DNA from: Carallia brachiata | Lineage: Eukaryota > Streptophyta > Magnoliopsida > Malpighiales > Rhizophoraceae | Length of the DNA stretch: 64,000 bases | Direction of reading: 5' to 3' | NCBI GenBank assembly: GCA_021464245.1 | Contig: JADCRB010000002.1 | Coordinates: 5,410,014-5,474,013 of the forward strand | Part shown: one piece after another, positions 27,136 through 38,014 of the stretch | How positions within the stretch are numbered: position 1 is the stretch's first letter | How the letters are laid out: every line of letters begins with the position of its first letter | Notes under the pieces: generated by a model | What the model saw: the letters and a program-made list of their open reading frames with translations, nothing else | What the model was told of the DNA's origin: nothing | Databases searched by the model: none | Translations under genes and position numbers: made by a program

Positions 27136-28519
27136 ATATGCCTTGTTCAAAGAGAACTAAAAGAGTAAGCACATCATGGAAATTTTTGTCTTGACAATTC
27201 ACATGAAAGCTATACAGAAATGTAATTAAATCATTATTTGTCTCAATGGGACTTCAATCAAAAATTAATTAATATGAATAAAACAAAAACTGACAGTAAA
27301 ACTTAATAACGCTCATATGTCTTAATTGATTGAATAAGTCAGTCTTACAAATTTTTATGGTGGCTATGAGAATACTAAAGATTTGTGAGCACCAAAATTT
27401 AAGTTTCTTTTAGTTCTAAACCTTTCAGTTTTTTTTATATTTGAGTTCTAAATCTTTTTGACATTTCATTGAGTTATAAACCTTTTGATTTCGTACTACA
27501 TCAGTCCTCGAAGTTACAAAAAGTGGTCAATCGATTAATAAATGAGTTTAACTTAATAAAAATCATTTAAAAAATGTTAAACACATGAATTAAATATTTT
27601 TTTCATGAACAAAATATACACTTTAAATATTTTTTTAATCAACAAATATACGAATTAAATGGGTAATATGCATATTTTTGATATAAAAAACATTCAATTC
27701 ATATATTTAATATTTTTTTAAATAATTTTTTGTAAATTTAAAATTATTTTTTAATAGATTGATCACTTTTGGTAAACAAAGGGACCGATTTGGTAAAAAA
27801 TCAAAAGGTTTAGGACTCAAATGAAATGTCAAAAAGGTTTAGGACTTAAACGTAAAAAAATTTAAAGGTTTAAAACTAAAAATATTGATATCCCATTTTT
27901 TTTAGGTGATAATTTTATTGGGACCCTTAAACTCCTTCTTCAAGCTCTCTTTTTCCTAAAAAGTAAAAACTTCAGAGCAGAACATCAAGCAACAAAAAAA
28001 AAAAAATGAAATGTTTTACAAGTAAAGAGTTGAGATATGAAGAATCTTAAGATGGGTACTGTTGTTGGAAAGTGCACCCCACATCAAAAGCCTATCTCTC
28101 TCAAACTCTCTCACATTTCCTTACCAAAGACCAACCCTTACTGGCTGGCTGGGTGACCCTTTACTTCCGCCGGCTAGCCATGGAAGCCTCGCTTCTAACT
28201 CTCACTTTGCCCTTTTCATCCATTTCCTCATCCTTTCCTGCTCTCTCAGCTTCTTTCCCCTATTCCCTCTGTTTCCTTCCTCCACTAAACCCCCCATCGA
28301 AAAAATTGGGGCTTTTTGGCTTGCTATGTGTCAGTTTGTGCCTTAATAACGTCACCTAAAGATTTTCCTGTTCCAAATCCATGTTTACCCGGTGTTTTCC
28401 ACTTTGTTTGTTGTTTCCAGAGTTAGCGTTGTCGTCATCATCTCCGCCGCGGGCTCAGCTGCCTAAACTGTTGTACCAGTTGCCGGCACTCTTGTCTCAA
28501 AAGATGCCTTTGTTGTCGT
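27136..28519 (+). repeat. Segmental duplication, copy A
   Basis: 27223-28519 aligns collinearly with 28727-29520 at about 1.5 kb offset for the first part, interrupted in this copy by a ~480-bp foldback MITE. The first 60 bp (27136-27195) match copy B only in reverse complement. The second half contains the 5' ~485 bp of the retrosequence that is complete in copy B. It ends abruptly at a hAT-type terminus at 28520. Confidence 0.85.
27406..27884. mobile_element. Foldback MITE, copy 1
   Basis: About 479 bp made almost entirely of two ~230-bp inverted arms. The left arm reads TTTTAGTTCTAAACCTTT, then 'gacatttcattgag', 'aaaccttttgattt', 'aaaagtggtcaat'. The right arm gives the same series in reverse complement. 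The ends are approximate because no clear TSD was found. Copy B of the surrounding duplication lacks it (28893-28912 is continuous there), which supports insertion after the duplication. A related copy lies at 41659-42124. It has no coding capacity. Confidence 0.8.
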
Positions 28520-28667
28520 TAGGGGTGTTTGCGAGTTAGATTAGGTCGACTTGGGAGTATATTCGTATCTAATCCGCCGTCGGTGGGTTGGATAATTTTC
28601 CATCCGCATCCAATCTGCCATACAACCCAATCCAATCCGCCAACGGCGGATTGGATCATTGAAAATT
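28520..28667 (+). mobile_element. Truncated hAT-type element end
   Basis: The fragment starts TAGGGGTGTTTGCG and continues with 'gtcgac', 'aatccgccgtcggtgggttggataattttc' and 'caacccaatccaatccgcc' blocks. These match, in reverse complement, the right end of the complete hAT element at 50743-51625. Only about 148 bp is present and no second TIR is seen. It sits exactly between the two copies of the segmental duplication. Confidence 0.75.
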
Positions 28668-29530
28668 GTTAAGATAGAAATTTCCATGATATGCTTAGGC
28701 TTTTAGTTCTCTTTGAACAAGGCATATAATTAAATCATTATTAGTCTCAATGGGACTTCAATAAAAAATTAATTAATATGAATAAAACAAAAACAAACAA
28801 TGAAACTTGAAAAAGCTCATATGTCTCAATTCATTGAAAAAGTCAGTCTTACAAATTTCTATGGTGGCTATGAGAATGCTAGAGATATGTGAGCAACAAC
28901 ATCTAGGGTTTTTTTAGGTGATACTTTTATTGGGACCCTTAAACTCCTTCTTCAAGCTCCCTTTTTCCGAAAAAGTAAAAATTTTAGTGCAGAATATCAA
29001 GCAAAAAAATAATAATAGCATGAAATGTTTTATACGTGAAGAGTTGAGATATGGAGAATCTTAAGATGGGTACTGTTGTTGGAAAGTGCACCCCACATCA
29101 AAACCCGATCTCTCTCAAACTCTCTCTCGTTTTCTTACAAAAGACCAACCCTTGCTGGTTGACGGGATGACCCTTCACTTCCGCTGGTTAGCCATAGAAG
29201 CCTCGCTCCTAACTCCCATTCTGCCCTTTTCCTCCACTTCCTCTTCCTTTCTTGCTCTCTCAGCTTCTTTCCCTCATCCCCTCTATTTCCTTCCTCCACT
29301 AAACCCCCAATCAGAAAAATTAGGGCCTGGTTTGCCGTATGTCAATTTGAGCCTTAATAATGTCACCTAAAGATTTTCCTTTTCCAGATCCACGTTTTCC
29401 TAGTGTTTTCTACCTTGTTCGCTATTTCCAGCACTGATGTCGCCGTCTCCGTTGTAGGCTCAATTGCTGGCATCGTTGTACTAGTTGTCATCGATCTTGT
29501 CTCAGAAGATGCCTTTGCTGCCAGTACTGT
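28668..29530 (+). repeat. Segmental duplication, copy B
   Basis: It starts with a 60-bp piece (28668-28727) that is the reverse complement of 27136-27195, then runs collinear with copy A from 28727. It lacks the foldback MITE of copy A. From 29063 it holds the complete retrosequence, of which copy A keeps only the 5' part. Confidence 0.85.
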
Positions 29531-30153
29531 CCTACCGACTGCGTGTGGGACGATCAAAGCCCACACTCCTAGAGCTCGGGCTGACGACTCCAACGACACC
29601 CCTTGCCTTGCTGCCTCTGTTGGCAACGTGCTCTCTACCGCCCACTTCCTCTCCGCCACTAATCACGTCTCCACCGCTGACCATGTTGGCATCATCATCA
29701 CCACCGTCGTCTGTAGTTGCCGTTACTGGAATTGTTGGAAATGGCTTTTGTTGGACTTTTGTGTATTGGGTAATATGTATTAACAGTGTATTTTTTATGT
29801 TTGTAACTTAGCTGTTTCAGAATTCATTGTTGGGAATACTAAAACGAATTTTGTCATTAGTCTGCCAAGGTGTGGTAGATGTTGCTGTATGCAGTTTCCT
29901 ACAGTTGGTTTAGGTCTAGTTAACACCTCGCAATTAATTAAGTCTACTTGCAGTTCAATAGATAATTTCAAACTTTATACCCTAATTGTTAATGGTCAGT
30001 TTAACCATATGATATATAAACCTTTAGTGTTGATTTATTCTCCTGCTTTAAACAAGTATTTTTAATGCTTTCGTATTGGCTCCATGTACATGCATATTAA
30101 TGCAACAATTTTGGTTTCAGTAAAAAAAAAAAAAAAAAGATATGGAGAATCTT
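29047..30153 (+). mobile_element. Poly(A)-tailed retrosequence with 16-bp TSD, source unknown
   Basis: A ~1.07-kb body ends in a ~17-bp A tail (30122-30138). It is flanked by a perfect 16-bp direct repeat, AGATATGGAGAATCTT, at 29047-29062 and 30138-30153. Tail plus TSD is the mark of L1-mediated retrotransposition, so this is either a processed transcript copy or a SINE/short LINE derivative. The body is CT-rich and relatively GC-rich at 29100-29720. A 126-codon Ala/Thr/Val-rich frame (29403-29783) is present, but I recognise no protein family in any frame. I saw no box A/B of a tRNA-derived SINE at the 5' end. Confidence 0.7.
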
Positions 30154-30304
30154 CGGTAATGTGATCACCATTGGGAACGTTGGGGCTTTTGATTGTTGCT
30201 GAGAAAATAGGACATTTTAAGTAGGAACAAACCTTAAACATTTATTCCTTCGGTAAATAGGAAATTAAATGAAAAATTAAATTGAAATTTAAAGAAATTT
30301 AATT

Positions 30305-31540
30305 TGATGAAATAACGTATGGATATCATATTATAAATCCTAATAATTAGAAAATTGTTTTAATTCAAATAAAAAGGTTATTAAAGCTTTTTTTTTTTTC
30401 CACGTAAACTCTTTTATTCCAAGAATTAATGGAAAGAATATGCAAAATATATAGTTTTAGTGTTAAATTGGATACTATTAGATTTGTTCTTAAGTTTAAT
30501 TGTAGGGTTTATGAGAATTTATTGCTGTGAAAGTAGGTTTTATATGAGGACGTAGTGGCCAGTAGTGGCTAAGAGAATCATTTAAGAAATTAATTCTCAA
30601 GATTATGACAATATAGTAACAAAAATATAAAAATTAATTGGTGATTCAATGGTTTTAAGCATCAAATTACAAATAGAGCAAAAAATTTATCACCTCATAA
30701 TGTTTACCATAGATTGATGAAATAACGTATGGATATCATATGATAAATCCTAATAATTAGAAAATTGTATTAATTCAAATAAAAAGGTTAGTAAAGCTTT
30801 CTTCTTTTTTTTTTTCCATATAAACACTTTTATACCAAGAATTAAGGGAAAGAATATGCAAAATATATACTTTTAGTGTTAGATTGGATACTATTAGATT
30901 CCTTCTTAACTTTAATTATAGGGTTTATGGGAATTTATTGCTGTGAAAATAGGCTTTATATGAGGACGTAGTGGTAGTGGCTGAGAGGATTATTTAAGAA
31001 ATTAGTTCTGAAGATTATGACAATATACTAATGGAAAATATAAAAATTAATTAGTGATTTAATGGTTTTATGCATCAAATTACCAATAAAGCAAAAAATT
31101 TATCACCTCATAATATTTAGCATAGATGAAATAACGTATAGATATCATATCATAAATCCTAATAATTAGAAAATTTTATTAATTCAAATAAAAAGGTTAT
31201 TAAAGCTTCTTTTTTTTTTTTTCCATATAAACACTTTTATACCAAGAATTAAGGGAAAGAATATGCAAAATATATACTGTTAGTGTTTGATTGGTTACTA
31301 TTAGATTTGTTCTTAACTTTATTTAAAGGGTTTATGGTAATTTATTGCTGTGAAAATAGGCTTTGTATGAGGATGTAATGGTAGTGGTTGAGATGATTAA
31401 TTAAGAAATTAATTCCGAAGATTATAACAATATACTAACAGAAAATATAAAAATTAATTAGTAATTCAATGGTTTTATGCATCAAATTATTATTAAAGCA
31501 AAAAATTTTATCAACTCATAATTGTTTAGCATGGATTAAA
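30305..31540 (+). repeat. Tandem triplication of a ~410-bp unit
   Basis: Three head-to-tail copies start at about 30305, 30715 and 31124. Each begins GATGAAATAACGTAT, carries a T-tract after 'aaaggtta.taaagct', 'accaagaatta.gg', 'tatgaggacgta' or 'tatgaggatgta', and ends 'catcaaatta' followed by 'agcaaaaaattt'. Copies 2 and 3 share changes (for example 'ccatataaacacttttatacc') not seen in copy 1, so they arose from a later event. No coding capacity is seen. Confidence 0.92.
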
Positions 31541-31779
31541 GAGAAACCTTCTCTAAACTCTCATAAAATATGATATGATTTATAATATGAATAGATATTA
31601 AATTTGATAGCGTCGACAATAACTGAATTCTGTGAAAGTCGACTTTTTTGCCCATACGAAGAGGGAGGAAAATGGAGGAAGTTAGAGTCGAGCTTTTATC
31701 TCTCCCATGAACAAAAGACTTATAGATCAGTTGAGTTAAACAACAGATTTTCTACGAATTTACGGAAAAAAAATCTATT

Positions 31780-31913
31780 TGGGCTGGTAAATGTCCCGAA
31801 TTCTTAAACTTAAAAAGAGAAACCCACATTCGGGGCCCAGTCAAAGAAAACCTTGTGACCCAAAAACTTTGTATTCCTGCCAAGGCTAACACAACAGCAG
31901 GCTTAAAACCCTA
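31780..31913 (+). promoter_or_regulatory. PRORP promoter with site II and telo-box motifs
   Basis: TGGGCT at 31780-31785 and GGCCCA (TGGGCC on the minus strand) at 31834-31839 are site II-type elements. AAACCCTA at 31906-31913 is a telo-box. Site II plus telo-box pairs are a known hallmark of plant promoters for ribosome, RNA-processing and organelle-biogenesis genes, which suits a PRORP gene about 1.4 kb downstream. The transcription start was not determined. Confidence 0.5.
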
Positions 31914-31919
31914 TCGTCT

Positions 31920-33303
31920 TAACACGCATACTCTTTTTTCTGCTGCTTCTCTTCACCGGCCACCGGCCACCGGCCAACCGTATCATCTTTCTTCTTTCTC
32001 TCTCTATCTGGTCTCCGGCCAAAAGCGCTGCCCCATATATGGAATTTCCTCCAATTCCTTAAGGGATTATCTCTATAATTTTGTTTCTTAATGTGAAGCT
32101 AAAAACCCATTGTCACAGGCCAAAGGATTTCAAAAGTCAGTCAACCCATCTTTCTGGCACAATTTTCTGCTCTACTTATTCTATCTGCTTTTGTAAAGAT
32201 TTCTTTTTTAATGGGTATTTTTTTTTTTTCAGTTTAGAAATTCCCTGTTATTAAATCAAGCAAGTTCTCGTTCATCAAAAGCAAAAGCAATCTTTACCAT
32301 CCGCAACTTTCAGTTTGTTTAACCTATCTTTTTCATCAAAAGCAATCGTTTGCCAATTAATCTATCGCCTTTAACCAACGTTTTGCCTTTACCTGTCCGC
32401 TCCTCCGCCAGCGCCGCCTCCTCCTCTGGTCGTTCTCTCTCACCAGCATCTTCTCTGTATTTCTGAACTCACAGTCACAGGCGAAGGAATTTCAAAGGTC
32501 ACCCCATCTTCCCCTATTTGCCGTTTTTTTGTGTTTTTTTTTTCTGTTGGTTTGTTTGATCTGTCTGTGATTGGTCTTGCTTCTTTACTGTACCTTGAAT
32601 TGCATGCTTGTAATTTCCAATTGATTTGAAATAAGTTTATGGTTAAGCAAGATTCAGTTAAGCTAAGAGCCTAAGACGCTTCAGTTATAATATTGATGTT
32701 ACACAGTAACTCACCTTGATAGAGGCGTAAAGTAAAGAACTTTTTTTTTTGGTATCGAATTATTCCAAACCCATAAGTTTGTTTTCCAGTCCATTGGAAA
32801 TTGGGTTTTAGGAAGTTTCGTTACAACTTTATTATCTAGTAGTGTAGGATGCACAATCTTTTGCGATGCTATGTGGTTATTTGTTGTTACATCCTAATCC
32901 TAAAGTACATGGGGCATTTGTCAACATGGTGATGGTTGATCACAGAGACATGGTTAATAGTGGAGTTGTGTTTCTTCTTACTATCATTTTACAAACTTCT
33001 GCATAATATATTATGCATTCTCTCTGTTGTAAGTATATATGCAGGATTGGGTTGAGTACTTAATGTATTCTTGTTATGCTGAATTTTAGCTACACTTGGC
33101 ATGACTTAATCCGTCCTATGTTTATGTCACAGGGTAATCTACAAAGACAGTTCTGTGCACGGTGAACAAATGAAAGATATAGAGAGCAAGTCAGGTACTA
33201 CTCTGATTCGTATGGTTAACAAGATTATCTCGTCCTAGGGGTTCCTGAGCTTCTTTTCGTTGTCTTTCAACACGGCAAATACGTCAAATTACAATTTTGA
33301 TCC
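31920..33303 (+). other. Likely 5' leader of the PRORP gene with leader intron(s)
   Basis: The sequence is CT- and GC-richer than its surroundings, with three 'accggcc' units at 31956-31976. It carries an imperfect duplication: 'gtcacaggc.aa.g' through 'tttcaaa' and '.cccatctt' occurs at 32112 and again at 32474. The second copy ends in a good donor (AAAG|GT at about 32497). A possible acceptor is TCACAG at 33128-33133, followed by a short piece to a donor at about 33195. Exon boundaries here are guesses without cDNA. I saw no conserved coding region. Confidence 0.4.
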
Positions 33304-36300
33304 ATGGCTGCCACCAACAAGAAAAAGAAATCAAAAAAGAGCCTAACTCCGAGTCCCAATTCAACTACAGCCTTAACTCGTGCTCCAAATCCAAAGACCT
33401 CCGATCTGCTATCTCCCTTTATGACGCTGCTGTTTCTGAGAGCATAAACCTCAATCAGCATCACTTCAATACTCTACTTTATTTGTGTTCCATTGCCTTG
33501 CTGAGCCATCTATGAAAGAGCTATCTCTCCAATATGGATTTTGCATATTTGATCAAATGGTATCAAATGGGATCAAACCCAATGAAGCTTCAATCACTGC
33601 CATTGCCAGACTGGCTGCAGCAAAAGGGGATAGCGATTATGCTTTTCGTTTGGTTAAGAGTATGGGGGAATACAATGCCTCACCACGGCTGAGAACATAT
33701 AGTCCAGTCTTGTTTGGGTTTTGTGAGAAGTTGGAAGCTGATAAGGCCTATGAGGTGGAGGAGCATATGGGAATTATGGGGGTGAATGTAGAAGAGCCTG
33801 AGATTGCTGCTTTGTTAAAAGTGAGTGTGGAGAGTGGACTGGAGGAGAGGGTTTATAGCTATTTGCACAAACTGAGGAACACAGTGAGGTGTGTGAGAGA
33901 GGATACTGCAGAGGTTTTTCGGAATGGTTTAAGCATTTTGATGGTAATGGGGCAGACTTGGATGTGGGTTTGGTGGCAGATGCAGTTATGAAGAATGGAG
34001 GCGGGTGGCATGGTCTGGGTTGGATTGGGAAGGGGAGGTGGGTGGTTAGGAGAGGGAGTGTGGATGTGGGTGGAAAGTGCTGTTGTTGTAATGAGCAGCT
34101 GGCTTGTGTTGACACTGATGATGCGGAAACTGAGAGGTTTGTAGAGTCTGTTGCATCTTTAGCTATGGAAGAGAGGTTAAGGCTAATTTTAGTGAGTTTC
34201 AGGTAAGTGATGTTTAAATGAGAGGGTGGTTGGTGCTTCTTTTAGAAAGATTATATATGATTTGTTATAGGATGTATAGAATTATTTGCATGGTTTGGTA
34301 CGTTCATGCTTGCACAGTTGCTTGTCTTTTTATTTCTGTTGCACAGCCACTCATGCATTTTGAATTAAAGATTTGGCAACATTTTTTAAGTATTGGTGTA
34401 TTTGAGCCTGATTGAGACCCAATTCTTTGGTATTTTTTGGCATACTGATAGATATTATGTTTGGTTCTATTGGTTCAAAAAATGAATCATAATTTACTTT
34501 TTTTCTTTTGGCAAGGTATAATGTTTATAGTGCTTGTCTTCTTTGTAATATAGCTTAGATATGCATCTGCGGAGAATAAATAGAATCTAAAAATTTAATA
34601 TTTAGATTGGTTATCCCTTCTTAACTGACATCTTAGAGTAATTTTTTTTTTAATTTTTTTTGTGGAGAGTAAGATGAGAATCCTTAGAAAGAAAAGAAAT
34701 TGCTATCCCATGGAATTCAATATGCAATGGATTTACTTTTATTTCTAGGTAAAAGTCATGCTTTTATCCTATGCTTAGTTTCTTTCTTTATTCTGCTATC
34801 TTAGAGTTGGTTGGAGAAACATGGCAATTATGAAGCAATTGTGGATGGAGCCAATCTTGGGCTCTACCAACAGAATTTTGCAGAAGGCAGTTTCAGCGTT
34901 TCTCAGGTTGTTCAGTTCAATTTGATGGTCTTTTCTTGCTGGCTATTTCCATATTTCATTTTAACCTCACATTTGTATGACTCATTATCTTTGTGTTCCA
35001 AAACTTGCTATAGAGCAGCTTGATGCTGTTGTGAAAGACCTGTACAGGCGCACTGGAAACAAGTGGCCATTGATTATTTTGCATAATAAACGTGTTCGGG
35101 CACTCTTGGAAAATCCATCACATAGAGAGCTGATTGAGGAGTGGCTAGAAAAGGATGTTTTGTATGCAACACCACATGGTTCGAATGATGATTGGTATAA
35201 GCCTTTGTATCTACGTCTCAGCTTTATTCTCCCCACGCTTCTCTTCTTTCTTTGTTAATAGTTTTGGGAGAACCCAATCATCTTGTCTATTTTTTGGGGA
35301 TTTCCTTCGTTGAAAAATTTTCATTTTTCCATAGTGCTGATTTAAATTATACGCTAATATTCTTGTGAGTCTTTGTTACTAACATATCATAACCAGGAAA
35401 ATTTGAAAAAATTTCTTTAGTTGAAGATGTTAATGCTATTAGACATATGAATTCCCACTTTTCAAGAAATTCTTGTGTTCTATGAGGATAATGGCATGTA
35501 TGTATTAGTGATGGTATCCCCTGACTGCAGGTATTGGCTCTATGCTGCTGTAAAACTCAGGTGCCTGCTAGTCACTAATGATGAAATGCGAGATCACATT
35601 TTTGAACTTTTAGCTCACAACTTCTTTCTCAAGTGGAAAGAAAGGCACCAAGTATGTTCAATCAGATAATCTCATTGATTTTACCAGATTTAAAATATTT
35701 ATCCTGTCTTCATCTAGGTTGGTGAGGACATCATGTATATTTAATCAAATGTAGCTGCATTTACATTGTAAATTGTGTCCATCTTCTACCAAAAGCTCAT
35801 TGTGGCGGCATGTCTTTGGATACATCATTTCATGATTGTTGAGTGCTGCTTTTACTCAGACCACCAATGTTAATGAGCTGCCATACATTTATAGCATGAA
35901 TTAGTGTTGACGGCAATGGACAATACTGTCCTTTTATTTTCCAGAATTTTTTTGTAACAAATTGCTGCTTACAGTTTGTATCACTGAGAAATTGGCTTTA
36001 GTTTAACTATGAGTTTCATGGTTGATTTAGCATGGAATGTGAGTTATACAGTTTAGAATGTCCCTAAGCTATTTTTCATTTATGAGCTGAAATTCTATTT
36101 TGCTAGGACAGTGAGCTTTATGAGTATTTGGAAATTGTGCGAGGTAGATACAAATCGGATTTGGTTGTTTTGTTTTGCTTCCTATGCTGGATTTGGCCTT
36201 TGTCACAACAGCAGTTGTGTATGCCTTAATGAAGAGTAGGTTATGTTGTCTTTGGAGGTTTGACTTCGATTCAATTATTCTTTATTTGCAGGTAAGATAC

Positions 36301-37214
36301 ACGTTTGTAAAAGGCAACTTGAAACTTCAAATGCCACCCCCATTTTCTGTAGTCATCCAGGTATTTTTGCATAGTAAATATCTTTTATATGTTTTGTGGG
36401 ATTTCATGGATGAATAATGCTAGACATACGATAACTTCTACCAGACTTTTGCACTAACTGATGCCGTCATGATGTTTCATTATCAATTAGCGATGCTATC
36501 TAGTGAATTTTGGTGGCCAAAGCCCATGGAGAAGATCAAAACTATTAGTCAAGTCATACAATTTAGTAATTATAGTAAATGTCTCAATGCCCCAAGCATC
36601 CCTCATTCATGAATATGTTGGATCTTTCTTCTTCTTTTTCTTTTTTTTTTTTTTCCTTTTTTGTATATTAATTTTGATATCTTTTCAAAACAACCGCCCG
36701 GGGGGGGGGGGGGGACTGTAGCTTTTATAATATCCTCATTGTGATGTTTGCAAGACTAATGATATATCATAAGTAATTCAAGTGATGCTCAATAAATACG
36801 TGCAATGTGAATAATTCATCAGTCATTAAGTGACAATAGTTGTGGAACTTGAACTTCTTATTTGTATATTTAACTGTCATATTATTGATGTTGAATTTCA
36901 ACCTGTTTTAGGAATCAGCAACGGGATCATGGCACGTTCCCATTGCTAGTGATGGCAATGAAGAGTCTGCCCAAAGTTGGCTCTGCATTGCGAGGCCAAG
37001 AACTTGCAACACCCTTGAAGATGATTTCAGAAAAGACGACAACGGTATTTGCCATGATAGTAACTGGATCAGCTCAAGTAACCTAGAAAGTGTGGCGAGG
37101 TACGACAACATACATGATGAGCAAGATTCTTTTGACATTGATGATAAAATCCCCCCTATGTTGGGTAAAAGGAAAGAGAGGTCCCCACCTTGTGCGGGGC
37201 TATCTTCCTCATAA
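33304..37214 (+). CDS. Proteinaceous RNase P (PRORP2/3-like), exon 1 frameshifted
   Basis: PRORPs cut the 5' leader from pre-tRNAs without an RNA subunit; PRORP2/3 types act in the nucleus. Exons: 33304-34202, 34805-34906, 35019-35194, 35531-35651, 36292-36360 and 36912-37214, all with GT-AG ends and matching phases. Start to end: a Lys-rich NLS-like N-terminus (KKKKSKK), PPR repeats ('PNEASITAIARLAAAKGDSD'), the CCCC zinc site, then the NYN-type nuclease with Asp residues in IVDGANLGL, GSNDDW and TNDEMRDH, and the His/Cys zinc partners in SWHVP and SWLCIAR. Exon 1 needs four added single bases to stay open (A-run 33333-33338; about 33496-33500; T-run 33915-33919; about 33173-34176 region near 34174). 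With these the model is exactly 558 codons including stop, within the family range. Exons 2-6 are clean. Either a decaying gene or consensus errors. Confidence 0.88.
36628..36714 (+). repeat. Poly-T tract plus G15 run in PRORP intron 5
   Basis: A long T-rich tract (36628-36662) is followed by a pure run of 15 Gs (36700-36714). Such a G run is rare in AT-rich plant DNA and is also a common site of length error in assemblies. It lies within the intron between 36360 and 36912. Confidence 0.9.
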
Positions 37215-38014
37215 CACAAAGTATAGCCTCAAGCGGCATCTCTGTTGTAAGTTTTATGAGATTTTTGTTTAAAGGGCATTTTGACTACCTTTGCCAACTC
37301 CCCTTGATGATACCTTGCGGTTCTTTAAGATTTTTTATATTATTATTGTCTATTTAGACATTAAAATAACTAGTATTTTCTCGTTTCCTTTTATACCCTA
37401 TGAATTTGAAGATGCGAATGATGTATCTACAAAATTTGACAATTTGAATTGATTAAACAGACAGTTTGCTATCTAATTTGATAAAACATGTAAACTTGTC
37501 AAGTTAAATTTGCACTTAATGAAAAAAAATTTTGTTGGTTACCTTATTTTTTTTCCATTATTTTTTAAGCTTGGTTATTTGCTATTTATTTTTTTATTAT
37601 AAGAATATATAAAGAAAATATAATCAGAGAAAATGGGAGGAGAGAAATGAAACAGTAGAGAGATAAAGTTTGTGAAATAAGAGTAAGTGTAAGAAAAAAA
37701 TATAGAAAGAGAGAGAAAACTGTTCCAAGAGATCAAAGATAAACTATGGAAAGACAGTTAATACACCAAAATAATTAACATCTTTTGCTTAAACTAACAA
37801 ACAATAAAACCATAGAAATTTACACCAGCAAACAATAAAATCATAAAGCAATATAGATCATTTTATACGCTTGTATATTGTTCTTAAGTACATGACCACC
37901 ACATATAACCAGGGTACAGCCAAATGACGCTAATTAAATTTCTCTAATTAAGAGCACCAAGTAGCAAATTATTGAACACAATAAACCCAGATAACCCCCA
38001 CTTGTCCAGAATCA
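37215..38014. other. Convergent intergenic spacer, PRORP / acyl-CoA reductase
   Basis: About 800 bp separate the two stop codons. It should contain both 3' UTRs. Candidate AATAAA-like signals occur on both strands (for example around 37803 and 37836, plus strand). 37570-37740 is an A/G-rich stretch. No gene is seen. Confidence 0.6.

Noticed and set aside
28062..28359. 94-95 codon Ser/Leu/Pro-rich frames
   Set aside because: They overlap each other in two frames within the truncated retrosequence; the same region in copy B differs in frame and content, so coding is not conserved.
29403..29783. 126-codon Ala/Thr/Val-rich frame
   Set aside because: Low-complexity, open in two other frames and on the other strand, no known family; kept only as part of the retrosequence.
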